Below are positions 29,583 to 39,459 of a stretch of 64,000 bases of DNA, piece after piece. Position 1 is the stretch's first letter, and every line of letters starts with the position of its first letter. Source of the DNA: Fimbriimonadaceae bacterium (lineage in GTDB: Bacteria; Armatimonadota; Fimbriimonadia; Fimbriimonadales; Fimbriimonadaceae). The notes under the pieces were generated by a model that was not told where the DNA came from, searched no databases, and was given only the letters and a program-made list of their open reading frames with translations. The stretch spans positions 1 through 64,000 of the forward strand of contig JANJUB010000169.1 of assembly GCA_024710805.1 (NCBI GenBank), given 5' to 3'. The position numbers and the translations under genes were made by a program.

Positions 29583-29945
29583 CTAGCGGCCCTCCCGGAT
29601 CACGTTCTCGAGGCCGCGGAAGTAGCGGGCGCTCAGCTCGGTGAGCATTTGGTAGCGGAGTTCGGTTTCGGCGAGAGCGGCGACCTCGGTTTCGAGATCG
29701 ACCGAGCTGCCATCGACTCGGATCGAGCCGCGATCGGTCTTGCGGGTGCCCGAAGCATCGCCCGATCGTCCGCGGCCCATCTCTTGCTCGAGCGTCATGC
29801 CGAAGTCGATGTCTTGCCGCTTGTAGCCAGGCGTGTTGACGTTCGCCAGATTTTCACTCAGCAGCGTGTGCCGCGTGGTGGTCCGGTCGAGCGCTCGCTC
29901 TAGGTTCCGCGAATGGGGTCCGAATAAGTTGTCCAGTATGCGCAC
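29583..29945 (-). CDS. flgB: flagellar basal-body rod protein FlgB
   Basis: 'RHTLLSENLANVNTPGYKRQDIDFG'; GTG start inferred at 29945. Confidence 0.9.
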   Translation of the reverse strand: MRILDNLFGPHSRNLERALDRTTTRHTLLSENLANVNTPGYKRQDIDFGMTLEQEMGRGRSGDASGTRKTDRGSIRVDGSSVDLETEVAALAETELRYQMLTELSARYFRGLENVIREGR

Positions 29946-30150
29946 GGTCGTTTGCTCCGTCGCGCTTCCTTGTGCCGATGCGATCACCGATCCTTGGCGA
30001 TCCAACCGGGTGTTCTCCGGCCTATCAGTGGTATCGGCACGTTGCCCGGCAATTCTAAGGGGGTCCGTCGAGATTCGTGAAAGTTGTCGTGCGACCCGTC
30101 GTTTCAACGTTATGTGGTGATTCTCCTGCATTGCCAATCGTTAAGAGACT

Positions 30151-30567
30151 ATGGATGGATTGGATGTGAAGTGGCGGCTTCCGCAAACGGTCAGCTACAC
30201 CTTGTTGCGCGTCGTTTCCGGATTGATCTTGCTCCAGGCGGGAGGCATGAAGATCCTCGGCTGGCTCGGCGGTATGCCCGATGGCCGGACCCTTGCGGTG
30301 GGCAGCCAGACGTGGGTAGGCGGTTGGCTCGAACTCATCGGCGGCGCGTTGCTGATGGTGGGGTTGTTCACGCGGTGGACGGCGTTCGTGATGTCGGGCA
30401 TGATGGCGGTCGCGTACTTCCAGTTCCACCAGCCGAACGGCACTTGGCCCGCGCAGAACGGTGGCGTTGCGGCCGTGATGGTGTGTTTCGCGTGCTTGGT
30501 GATCTGGGCGTTCGGAGCAGGACCCTGGAGCGTGGACTCTCGATTCTCCAAGCGCGGCGAACTCTAA
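30151..30567 (+). CDS. DoxX family membrane protein
   Basis: 'LLRVVSGLILLQAGGMKILGWLGG', 'GGWLELIGGALLMVGLFTRW'. Confidence 0.88.
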   Translation: MDGLDVKWRLPQTVSYTLLRVVSGLILLQAGGMKILGWLGGMPDGRTLAVGSQTWVGGWLELIGGALLMVGLFTRWTAFVMSGMMAVAYFQFHQPNGTWPAQNGGVAAVMVCFACLVIWAFGAGPWSVDSRFSKRGEL

Positions 30568-30638
30568 GAAGTTGCAGCGCCACGTGGGGCAGGGATGTCT
30601 CGTGCCCTGCTCAGAGTCCAGCCGGTATCCTCTAGCCG

Positions 30639-32801
30639 ATGGCATACGAGGGTTGGAGTCAGGCGAAAAGCGTCTGTGTGATCGGAGCGGGGACCATGGG
30701 AAGCGGCATCGCCGCCCACCTCGCCAACCTGGGTTTCGAGGTCACCCTGCTCGACCTCACCGAGGAGAGCGTTCAAGCTGCCTTTGCCCGGGCGAAAGCC
30801 GCCAAGCCGCCGCACTTCTTCGTTCCTGAGACTGCCGACAAGATCCGGCTCGGTGGCATCGACAAAAACCTCGCCTGGGCGGCGGAGGCCGACTGGGTGT
30901 GCGAAGCGATCATCGAGAAGATGGACGCCAAGCGTGCGCTCTTCGAGAAGCTCGATGAACTTCTGCCCGAGACGACCGCAATTACGACGAACACGAGCGG
31001 TCTGCAGATTTCGCTCCTGGCCGAGGGACGCAGCGAGAGCTTCCGTAAGCGATTCTTGGGAACCCACTTCTTCAACCCGCCGCGCTACCTGAAGCTGCTC
31101 GAACTGATTCCGACGCCGGAGACCGACCCCGAGGCCGTCCGCGCGATGACCGAGTTCCTCGAGGACAAGGTCGCTCGCAGGGTGGTCGTCGCCAAGGACA
31201 CGCCCGGCTTCATCGCCAACCGGTTCGGCATGTGGGCGATGATCCATGCGATTCACGTCACCGAGAAACTCGGCCTCAGCATCGAGCAGGTCGATGCGAT
31301 CACGGGTCCGTTCCTGGGTCGTCCGCGCTCGGCGAGCTTCCGGCTGAACGACATCGTCGGCCTCGACATCATGCAGGACATCGCGAACAACCTGTATGAG
31401 CGATGCCCGCACGATCCCCAGCGAGAGCTGCTGGCGACACCGAACTCGATGAAGGTTCTTCTCGAGCGGGGCTGGATCGGCGAGAAGTCGGGTCAAGGCT
31501 ACTACCGACGCGAAGGCAAGGAGTTTATGGCGTTCGATCTCGTGACCCACGCCTATCGGCAACGTCAGGAGGCCTCGTTCCCTGAGTTGGATGCGATCGC
31601 CAAGGAACCGCTCGGCGTTCGCGTCGCGAAGGCGCTCGACATGCGCAACGAGGTGGGCGAGTTCTTGCGCCATCACCTGGTGCCCGTGCTGCAGTACGCC
31701 GAATCGCTGAAGGAAGAGATCAGCCACAGCGTGCTGGATTTTGACCGCGTGATGATGTGGGGTTTCGGGTGGGAGATGGGGCCGTTCGCGATGCTGGATG
31801 CCATCGGCGGCTCGACGACGCCGTACTACGCGGACGGCACGATGCGTGACTTCAGCGGTGCATACGTTGCACTTCCCAGCGAGCCGCAGTATCGGCAGAT
31901 CAAGGATTACCCCGTCGTCGAGAAGGGCGAGAACTTCAACCTGCGCGATCTGGGTGAGGGCGTTGTTGCCGTTGCGATCACCACCAAGATGGGCACGATC
32001 ACCCCGTCCTTGGTCGAGGAACTGCACGCCAAGCTCGACTCGCTCGATCGTTTCGTTCTCTGTAGCGAGGCGCGCCACTTCTCGCTCGGATTCGATCTGA
32101 CCCAGTTCCTCGCCAAGATCGACGCTGAGGATTGGGACGGGATTCTGCACGACCTTGACCGCCTGCAGCAGCTCGCTGTTCGATTGTCCGGCAAGCGAGC
32201 GGTTTCGGCGGTCCATGGCTATGCGCTCGGGGCGGGCTTAGAGCTCGCCTTCCAGTGCCCGACCGCGGTCGTACTTGCCGATGCGATGATTGGCTTCCCC
32301 GAGTCGAAGGTTGGTCTGTATCCGGGCGGCGGTGGAACGGCCGAGACGGCGCTTCGGAGTCAGGCCGACGGCGCAAAATCCGTCGTCGATACGGCGGTAC
32401 GTCTCGTCCTAGGTGACGTTTCGATCAACGCGGACCACGCGCGTAGTCTGGGTTATCTTCGACCGACCGACATTACCGAATACCACCCCGAGCGCCTGAT
32501 CACCCGGGCCCGCGAAGCGGCAAGGTCGGTCGAACCAACCGAGCGACCCCAGTGGGCTCTGCCGAGCGGTCCGCTGACCGGTATGCTCGACCGCGCCCTC
32601 GATGAACTCGTGGCGAAAGGAACCCTTAGCGACTACGATCGCCAGATTGGGGATCGGGTGAAGGCAGTGTTCACCAAGAGCACCAGCTTCGAGGATGCGC
32701 TGCTGAAGGAGCGAACGCTGTTCATTGAACTGACTCAGAAGGCGCTGACCCAAGCTCGCATTCGGCACATGATGGAAACCGGTAAGCCGTTGCGCAACTA
32801 G
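30639..32801 (+). CDS. 3-hydroxyacyl-CoA dehydrogenase / enoyl-CoA hydratase fusion (FadN-like domain order)
   Basis: N-terminal 'VCVIGAGTMGSGIAAHLANLGFEVTLLDL', 'FLGTHFFNPPRYLKLLELIPTPET', C-terminal crotonase 'HGYALGAGLELAFQC'. Confidence 0.93.
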   Translation: MAYEGWSQAKSVCVIGAGTMGSGIAAHLANLGFEVTLLDLTEESVQAAFARAKAAKPPHFFVPETADKIRLGGIDKNLAWAAEADWVCEAIIEKMDAKRALFEKLDELLPETTAITTNTSGLQISLLAEGRSESFRKRFLGTHFFNPPRYLKLLELIPTPETDPEAVRAMTEFLEDKVARRVVVAKDTPGFIANRFGMWAMIHAIHVTEKLGLSIEQVDAITGPFLGRPRSASFRLNDIVGLDIMQDIANNLYERCPHDPQRELLATPNSMKVLLERGWIGEKSGQGYYRREGKEFMAFDLVTHAYRQRQEASFPELDAIAKEPLGVRVAKALDMRNEVGEFLRHHLVPVLQYAESLKEEISHSVLDFDRVMMWGFGWEMGPFAMLDAIGGSTTPYYADGTMRDFSGAYVALPSEPQYRQIKDYPVVEKGENFNLRDLGEGVVAVAITTKMGTITPSLVEELHAKLDSLDRFVLCSEARHFSLGFDLTQFLAKIDAEDWDGILHDLDRLQQLAVRLSGKRAVSAVHGYALGAGLELAFQCPTAVVLADAMIGFPESKVGLYPGGGGTAETALRSQADGAKSVVDTAVRLVLGDVSINADHARSLGYLRPTDITEYHPERLITRAREAARSVEPTERPQWALPSGPLTGMLDRALDELVAKGTLSDYDRQIGDRVKAVFTKSTSFEDALLKERTLFIELTQKALTQARIRHMMETGKPLRN

Positions 32802-32897
32802 GCTTGGCTCGTGGACTTGCCAATCCGAGCCAACACTGCGCTCCAAAGCAAACCCGAGCGAACGTCTTGAACGCCTGCCCTCCGGCATAATCACGTC

Positions 32898-33575
32898 ATG
32901 CCCCTCACCAGCGCGATCGCCCTAACTCTCCTGATCGGCCAAGTCAATCCGGATGTCCGGGTCTATAAGAGAGGCAAGATCGAAGCGGAGATGAAGTTGG
33001 GCCGGGTGCCCGGTTCGAGTCCGCTCGCCAATCTTGCTCGAAGCACGGTTCGCCGCGCGGAGTCGAAAGACTACGACGAGTTTATGAAGCAGGCACGGGA
33101 AGTCGAGCGCGACTTCGGCTACGATTGGCCCGGATGCAGTTTTGAGTCCTCGTCGAAGGTTGCTTTCCAAGACGCGCGCGCCATCAGCATCGTGGTCGAC
33201 TGCTACCAGTATCTGGGAGGCGCGCACGGAATCGGGGTAACCCGGACGTACAACTTCGGGCTGGTTCAGGGCAAGCCCAAGGAACTGAGCCTGAAAGATG
33301 TGGTCGGCGCGGGCAACGTGGAGAAGGTCCAGATCCTGCTCATCGAGAAGATCGTCAAACACCCGCGTACCGCATGGAAGGATATGGGCTGGTTAACCGA
33401 GCTCAGTGAGGAGCAGCTCAACCGATTCTGGGTGAACAAGAAGGGGCTGACATGGGAGTTCAACCCGTACGAACTCGCCTCTTACGCGGACGGGCCGTTC
33501 ACATTTTCACTTTCTTGGGCCGAAATGAAGGGGTTGATCGCGAAGACCTCACCGCTCGGGCATCTGGCGCGGTAG
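32898..33575 (+). CDS. secreted DUF3298-like protein
   Basis: 'YQYLGGAHGIGVTRTYNFGLVQGKPKELSLKDVV' typical of DUF3298/RsiV C-terminal domain. Confidence 0.8.
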   Translation: MPLTSAIALTLLIGQVNPDVRVYKRGKIEAEMKLGRVPGSSPLANLARSTVRRAESKDYDEFMKQAREVERDFGYDWPGCSFESSSKVAFQDARAISIVVDCYQYLGGAHGIGVTRTYNFGLVQGKPKELSLKDVVGAGNVEKVQILLIEKIVKHPRTAWKDMGWLTELSEEQLNRFWVNKKGLTWEFNPYELASYADGPFTFSLSWAEMKGLIAKTSPLGHLAR

Positions 33576-33611
33576 GCTCGCGCTAAGCCAGAATCAGAAG
33601 CTCGGGTTAAC

Positions 33612-35009
33612 ATGAGGATAACGGGGATCATCCTAGCGGCGGGGAAGGGAACTCGAATGAAGTCGGAGTTGCCCAAGGGGTTGCACCGTGTGTGCGGCAT
33701 CCCGATGGCGGCTTTGGTCGGCCGCGCGATGATGGATGCGGGACTCGAGCGCCCGATCGTGGTCGTCGGCCATGGAGGCGACTTGCTCATCGAAGCCCTC
33801 GGCCCAGCCTACGATTACGCTTGGCAGCACGAACAGCACGGCACCGGCCACGCGGCAATGATGGCCGCGGATGCGCTGCGCGCCTCGGGTGCCGATCTTG
33901 TGGTGATCGCCCCGGGCGACACGCCCCTCCTCTCTGCCGCCGTGTTTGAGTCCCTGGTGGGCCACCATATCGATTCGGGCGCGCAGGGAACCGTCGCGAC
34001 CGCGATTCTTGGCGATGCCACCGGCTACGGTCGTATCGTCCGCGACGATCAGGGCCCGACGCGAATCGTCGAACACAAGGACGCCACCCCAGCGGAGCGA
34101 GAGATCAAGGAAGTCAATGCCGCGCTTTACGTCTTCGACGTGGCGACGCTCCTCGACATCCTCCCCACGCTGAGCAACGAGAACGAACAGAAGGAGTACT
34201 ACCTGACCGACGCGATTGCCGCCATCCGCGCCCGAGGCGGCAAAGTCGAGGGACTGGCCTTCGACGATCCGGACATCATGCGCGGGGTCAACGACCGGTG
34301 GCAACTCGCCGAAGCCGCGAAGGTGCTTCGGCAACGGGTGTTGAAGAAGCACTCGCTAAATGGCGTGACCATCGTCGACCCCGACACGACCTACATTGAG
34401 CCCGATGTGGTCATCGGCACCGACTCGACCCTCGAGCCCGGCACGATCTTGGAAGGCAACACCACGATTGGGTGTCGCTGCCATATCGGACCCAATACGA
34501 AGATTCTCGACTCCTCGATCGGTGAGGGCTGCGTCGTGCTGATGAGCCATCTTAACGGAGCGACGATGCTGAACAGCTCTCGTTGCGGCCCCTACGCGAA
34601 TCTGCGGCCCGGTGCGGTGATTGGGGAGCAATCCAAGATCGGCAACTTCGTCGAGGTCAAGAATGCGAAGCTCGGGGCGCGCGTGGCGGTGTCGCACCTC
34701 AGTTACCTGGGCGACGGCGAGGTTGGCGACGATACCAACATCGGCGCGGGCACGATCTTCTGCAACTATGACGGATTCTTGAAGCATCGTACGGTGGTCG
34801 GCGAAGGTGTCTTCGTCGGCTCGAACTCGACTTTGATTGCGCCGATCAACATCGGCGATGGGTCGATGATCGCCGCGGGTAGCGTGGTGACGAAGGACGT
34901 GCCAGCGGACGCGCTGGCGATGGGTAGGGCACGGCAAGAGGTGAAGGACGGATGGGTAGTGGAATGGCGTCGGCGACAGCAGGCCGAGAAGGACCGGAGG
35001 AAGTCATGA
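33612..35009 (+). CDS. glmU: bifunctional GlcNAc-1-P uridyltransferase / GlcN-1-P acetyltransferase
   Basis: 'ILAAGKGTRMKSELPKGLHRVCG' and left-handed beta-helix hexapeptides 'SYLGDGEVGDDTNIGAGTIFCNYDG'. Confidence 0.95.
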   Translation: MRITGIILAAGKGTRMKSELPKGLHRVCGIPMAALVGRAMMDAGLERPIVVVGHGGDLLIEALGPAYDYAWQHEQHGTGHAAMMAADALRASGADLVVIAPGDTPLLSAAVFESLVGHHIDSGAQGTVATAILGDATGYGRIVRDDQGPTRIVEHKDATPAEREIKEVNAALYVFDVATLLDILPTLSNENEQKEYYLTDAIAAIRARGGKVEGLAFDDPDIMRGVNDRWQLAEAAKVLRQRVLKKHSLNGVTIVDPDTTYIEPDVVIGTDSTLEPGTILEGNTTIGCRCHIGPNTKILDSSIGEGCVVLMSHLNGATMLNSSRCGPYANLRPGAVIGEQSKIGNFVEVKNAKLGARVAVSHLSYLGDGEVGDDTNIGAGTIFCNYDGFLKHRTVVGEGVFVGSNSTLIAPINIGDGSMIAAGSVVTKDVPADALAMGRARQEVKDGWVVEWRRRQQAEKDRRKS

Positions 35010-35971
35010 GCGGGAGCATGTCCGACATGAAACTCTTTGCCGGCAACGCGAATCCCGAGTTGGCGACGCGAGTCGCCGAGTATCTGGGAGTGAGCCTGGG
35101 CAGCATGACCGCGACCCGGTTCGCGGACGGCGAAATCCGCATCATGATCGAGGAGAGCGCCCGCGGCAGCGACGTGTTCATTCTCCAACCGACCTGCGCG
35201 CCCGCCAACGACAACCTGATGGAGCTGATGATCATGCTCGATGCGTTCCGTCGGGCATCGGCAAGACGCATCACCGTGGTCATGCCCTATTACGGCTACG
35301 CGCGGCAGGACAAGAAGATCAAGCCTCGCGAGCCGATTGCCGCCCGGTTGATTGCGGACATGATCACCATGGCGGGTGCCCATCGGGTGCTTGCGATCGA
35401 CCTCCACGCCGACCAAATCCAGGGCTTTTTCAACATGCCGGTGGATCACCTATATGGTGGCCCGCTCATCGGCCGTTACCTCGCCGACGAGGGCTATCGC
35501 GAACGTGACGATGTCGTCATTGTTGCGCCGGACGTCGGTTCGGTAGGTCGTTGTAAGGCCCTCGCCGAAATGCTCGGCTGTCCGTTCGTGGTGATTGCCA
35601 AGCGCCGTCCCGAGCCAAACAAGGTGGAAGTCGTCGAGATCATCGGCGAGTTCCAGGACAAGGTCTGCATCATCCTCGACGACATGATCGACACCGGTGG
35701 CTCAATCATCTCGGGCGCGGAGGCGCTGCTCTCTCGGGGAGCCCGGGAAGTGATCGCGACCTGTACCCACCCCGTGTTCTCGGGAACGGCTTTGCACCGC
35801 TTGCAGGACTCGGTGATTTCGCGGATCATCTGCCTCGACACGATCCCGATCGCGCGTGAGAAGCGGGTGGCGAAGCTCACCATTTTGGAGTCGGCGCCTT
35901 TGATCGGCGAGGCGATCCGGCGGATTCACCAGAACGAGTCGGTGAGTGTGCTTTTCAAAGAGTGGAACTGA
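35006..35971 (+). CDS. prs: ribose-phosphate pyrophosphokinase
   Basis: 'LFAGNANPELATRVAEYLGV', 'YGYARQDKKIKPREPIAARLIADM', 'DDMIDTGGSI'; ATGA overlap with glmU. Confidence 0.96.
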   Translation: MSGSMSDMKLFAGNANPELATRVAEYLGVSLGSMTATRFADGEIRIMIEESARGSDVFILQPTCAPANDNLMELMIMLDAFRRASARRITVVMPYYGYARQDKKIKPREPIAARLIADMITMAGAHRVLAIDLHADQIQGFFNMPVDHLYGGPLIGRYLADEGYRERDDVVIVAPDVGSVGRCKALAEMLGCPFVVIAKRRPEPNKVEVVEIIGEFQDKVCIILDDMIDTGGSIISGAEALLSRGAREVIATCTHPVFSGTALHRLQDSVISRIICLDTIPIAREKRVAKLTILESAPLIGEAIRRIHQNESVSVLFKEWN

Positions 35972-35980
35972 TGAGCCCTG

Positions 35981-36457
35981 ATGGACGAACTCCGCGAACC
36001 AGAATCCGCCGCGCATTCGTCTGAAGGGGAAACGTTTGAGTGGACGGTACGCCTATGGAAAGAGAACCCGAAACGACTAGGAGCCATCGCGCTGACCGCG
36101 CTGATTGCGGGCATCTTCGGGTTCTGGGCGTTGCGCCATCCGGTCGGGTTTCTCGTCGGCGTCGCGATGATCGGGCTGTCCTCGGCAGATTTCTGGATGC
36201 CGATTCACTTTCAGCTGACGCCTCAAGAAGCGAAGCGGCGGGTCGGTCCAAGTCTGAGTTCAATCGCATGGGCAGATGTCCAGCAGGTGCGAGAGGATGA
36301 ACTTGGTGCTAAACTATCGCCGCTACGCGATCCGTCGAGCCGGCTTGAGTCCTTTCGAGGAATCTATCTGCGGTACGACGGGAACCGCCAGGCGGTCATT
36401 GAGCGAATCCGTAGTCAAGTAGGGGAGTCATGCAAGATCTCTGGGCCGAAGAACTGA
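35981..36457 (+). CDS. hypothetical membrane protein, YcxB-like
   Basis: TM pair then 'IHFQLTPQEAKRRVGPSLSSIAWADVQQV'. Confidence 0.55.
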   Translation: MDELREPESAAHSSEGETFEWTVRLWKENPKRLGAIALTALIAGIFGFWALRHPVGFLVGVAMIGLSSADFWMPIHFQLTPQEAKRRVGPSLSSIAWADVQQVREDELGAKLSPLRDPSSRLESFRGIYLRYDGNRQAVIERIRSQVGESCKISGPKN

Positions 36458-36732
36458 CGGAAGACGAGACCGCTGCCCTGATTGAGAAGGCGGCGGCGGC
36501 GATTGAAAAGCGCGGCATGGTTACGCCCGCTGTCCTCATGTTTGAGATGCACAAGCCGTTGGCCTTCATCGGAGCCCAAACGGCGATCACATTTTCTCCG
36601 TTCATCGTGCCCTTTCTGGGGTTCGATAACGTCAACGACTATACTCGCCTGTTTTCCAAGCGGGAAAACATCGAGCGACTGCTCGCGCGGCTGGATCGCG
36701 GTGTGGCGATCCAAGGGGCTACGGAGGGTTAA
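36430..36732 (+). CDS. conserved hypothetical, first gene of unknown membrane operon
   Basis: 'RGMVTPAVLMFEMHKPLAFIGAQTAITFSPFIVPFLGFDNVNDYTRLFSKRENIERLLARLD'; 1-nt overlap with next gene. Confidence 0.75.
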   Translation: MQDLWAEELTEDETAALIEKAAAAIEKRGMVTPAVLMFEMHKPLAFIGAQTAITFSPFIVPFLGFDNVNDYTRLFSKRENIERLLARLDRGVAIQGATEG

Positions 36733-37601
36733 TGCAATACTTTGACACCGGAAAATATCAGGTGCTCTTCGTGTTGGTCATGGTGGCTTTCATCCTGATC
36801 AACATCTTTAGAGCCCAGAATAAAGACATCTTCATTCGCCGCATTGCGGGACTGAACGCGATCGAGGACGCGGTCGGCCGCGCCACGGAAATGGGCAAGC
36901 CCGTTCTGATGGTGCCTGGCTTGGGCGCGTTGAACGCGATCTCCGTTCAGGCGTTGAACATCTTCGCGCACATCACGCGAACCGCCGCGCGGTTCGCGAG
37001 TCCGATCCGTCTCTGTTGCGGTGAAGCCGCGGTCTTCGCGGTGGCGCAAGAGGTCATCCGCGACGTCTACCAGTCAGAAGGCGTGCCGGAGCGGATGGAC
37101 GGCGACAGCGTGCGCTTCGTCAGCGACCGCCAGTTCGCTTTTGCGGCCGGCGTCTCGGGCATCATGCTCCGTGAGCAGACGGCGGCGACCTTCTTTATGG
37201 GCGAGTTCTTCGCCGAGTCGCTGATCTTCGCCGAGACCGCGAACTCGATTGGCGCGATTCAGGTTGCCTCATCGACGGAGAACACGCAGACGCCCTTCTT
37301 CATCGCAGCGTGCGACTACGTTCTCATCGGTGAAGAGTTCTACGCCGCAAGCGCTTACCTCACCCGAAAGCCCGTTCTCGTCGGAAGTCTGGTCGGGCAG
37401 GACTGGGGCAAGATGCTCATCGCCTCGCTCATCCTATTCGGCATTGGGCTTGAGTCGTCTCAGCGCAAGGGTTGGGTCGAGCAGATGGAAAGCGATCCCG
37501 CGGCGAAGACCTCGATGATGCGGTTGTTCTCGCCCGAACCGCCGGATCCCGCGACGAAGCCGGTTCGCCAGAAGCATCCGGAGGAAGGTGAAGCACAGTG
37601 A
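36732..37601 (+). CDS. DUF6754-like membrane protein
   Basis: 'MGKPVLMVPGLGALNAISVQALNIFAHITRTAARFASPIRLCCGEA' ... 'LIGEEFYAASAYLTRKPVLVGSLVGQDWGKMLIASLILFGIGLES'; family name from memory. Confidence 0.65.
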   Translation: MQYFDTGKYQVLFVLVMVAFILINIFRAQNKDIFIRRIAGLNAIEDAVGRATEMGKPVLMVPGLGALNAISVQALNIFAHITRTAARFASPIRLCCGEAAVFAVAQEVIRDVYQSEGVPERMDGDSVRFVSDRQFAFAAGVSGIMLREQTAATFFMGEFFAESLIFAETANSIGAIQVASSTENTQTPFFIAACDYVLIGEEFYAASAYLTRKPVLVGSLVGQDWGKMLIASLILFGIGLESSQRKGWVEQMESDPAAKTSMMRLFSPEPPDPATKPVRQKHPEEGEAQ

Positions 37602-38497
37602 TCCCCTGGTCTTTTGAAAGTGGCAGTACTCCGCTCAAGATCGCGATCTTCGTGACGCTTGCGTTGGGTTTTGGCCTCTTCTTCGCATTGATGAAGACGC
37701 CGCCGAGGCTCCGGCCAAAGATTGCGGCGACGTTCACGTTCCTTGCCGGTTTGCTCTACGTTGGCATCTGGCTTTGGCCTACGGCCCACGGCCGCGAGGC
37801 TGGGGACATCCCCGCAAACTTCACCGAGGGTGTTGCGTTCTGGCTGGAGGACACGCAAAGCCAGTTCCAGAACCTAAGCAACATTCTCACCTCGTTCCTC
37901 CTGCTCATGGGTGTGTTCTCGCTGGTCCGGCTCCACGCCACCCGAGTCTCCAAGCAGCAGCGAGACTGGCCTTTCAGCCTGGTTCTGCTCATCTGCGTCG
38001 CCCTCATGACGTTCATCGGCTACTGGGACTGGCTGACCGTCATGAACATGAAGCCCGAAGAGCTTGAGGCGATGAGGGACGTAACGAACCAGCCGTTCGC
38101 GGTCTGGATGAAGGACCTGCTCTTCGATGGCCTGCTGCAAACGATGGAGGCGGCGATGTTCTCGATCATCGCGTTCTACATCCTTTCGGCCGCCTATCGT
38201 GCGTTCCGCGTTCGATCGGTCGAGGCGACGATCTTGCTCGCGTCGGCGATCATCGTCATGCTGGGCTTGCTCGGTATGGCTGAGAACTATTGGTCGATCA
38301 TGATCGACAATATGGGCGGGCTTGAAGACCCGAACGCCTTGGTCAACAACTTGCGGCTTGAAGCGATCACGCAGTTCATCCGCGACAACCTGCAGACGCC
38401 TGGTCTGCGCGCCATCGACTTCGGTGTCGGTGTCGGCGCGCTGGCGATGGCCCTGCGACTCTGGCTCAGCCTCGAGCGAGGAGGGTCGACTAGCTAA
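37598..38497 (+). CDS. hypothetical polytopic membrane protein
   Basis: Multiple TM helices; ATGA-type overlaps with both neighbours. Confidence 0.75.
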   Translation: MIPWSFESGSTPLKIAIFVTLALGFGLFFALMKTPPRLRPKIAATFTFLAGLLYVGIWLWPTAHGREAGDIPANFTEGVAFWLEDTQSQFQNLSNILTSFLLLMGVFSLVRLHATRVSKQQRDWPFSLVLLICVALMTFIGYWDWLTVMNMKPEELEAMRDVTNQPFAVWMKDLLFDGLLQTMEAAMFSIIAFYILSAAYRAFRVRSVEATILLASAIIVMLGLLGMAENYWSIMIDNMGGLEDPNALVNNLRLEAITQFIRDNLQTPGLRAIDFGVGVGALAMALRLWLSLERGGSTS

Positions 38498-39459
38498 TGG
38501 CAACTCCACAAAAAGTTCCGGGCAGCCTGAACATACCGCGTGAGGCGCTGTTCGCCGCCCTATTCGTCGTCTGTTCGGTTCTGGTCTTTGTCAGCATCGA
38601 ACTTCCCAACCGAGTGAGCAATAACTCGGCGGATCTGTACAAGGTCCTGAAGGGGATCGACAAGACCAAGCCGGTTATCCTGCAAAGCGACTGGACGAAG
38701 AGCACGCGCGGCGAGAGCGGCGCGCAGTTCGACGCTCTGGTCCGCATCCTCATTCGAGAGCGGGTGAAGATCGCGCTGATGTCGGGTGCGGATCCGCAAG
38801 CACCAGAGGTCGCCCGTGAGGCGATTCGCAGAATTGCCGTGGAAACGGAGAAGGTCACGGGCCAACCCTACAAGCAGTGGGAAGACTGGGTCTTCATCGG
38901 CTTCTTCCCTGGCATCGAGGCCTCGCTCCAATCGTTCTCCAGCAACCTTCGGAATGCGCTGTCGGCCAACAAGGACAGCGACACGGCGGGCGTCAAGCGG
39001 TCGGTCATGGAATCGCCGGTCTTCAACGGGATCAACCGGATCGAAGACATCAGCGCGTACATCATCGTCACCGCCTCGAAGACAAGCCGGATCGCGATCG
39101 AGCGGCTTTCGGGCAAGGTCACGATGCTCGGGCTGGTCACCGGCGTTATGGGTCCCGAGACCTACAACTACTACCAGAGTGGCCAGTTGAGCGGGTTGGC
39201 GATCGGGCTGAAGGGTGCCTACGACATGGAGTCGATGATGGCCTACGGTCTGAACACGCCCGATGGGGAAGGAGTGATCAAGGTGAGCAACGCCAAGGTC
39301 ACCGACCCGATCGAGGGTTACACCGGTGAGCAATATGTCAACTTGGCGAATGGCCAGAAGTACATCGTGCCCTTGCATGGCGCGATCATCCTGCTCATCA
39401 CTGCCATCGTGCTTGGAAACATCGAGACCATTCGGCAGCGCCGACGGAGGAACGGATGA
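38497..39459 (+). CDS. hypothetical protein with N- and C-terminal TM helices and large soluble domain
   Basis: 'ALFAALFVVCSVLVFVSIEL' near N-term and 'HGAIILLITAIVLGNIETIRQRRRR' at C-term. Confidence 0.75.
   Translation: MATPQKVPGSLNIPREALFAALFVVCSVLVFVSIELPNRVSNNSADLYKVLKGIDKTKPVILQSDWTKSTRGESGAQFDALVRILIRERVKIALMSGADPQAPEVAREAIRRIAVETEKVTGQPYKQWEDWVFIGFFPGIEASLQSFSSNLRNALSANKDSDTAGVKRSVMESPVFNGINRIEDISAYIIVTASKTSRIAIERLSGKVTMLGLVTGVMGPETYNYYQSGQLSGLAIGLKGAYDMESMMAYGLNTPDGEGVIKVSNAKVTDPIEGYTGEQYVNLANGQKYIVPLHGAIILLITAIVLGNIETIRQRRRRNG

Noticed and set aside
30564-32216. 550-aa minus-strand ORF antisense to the hydroxyacyl-CoA dehydrogenase gene
   Set aside because: Shadow ORF; the plus-strand frame has unmistakable NAD-binding and crotonase motifs.
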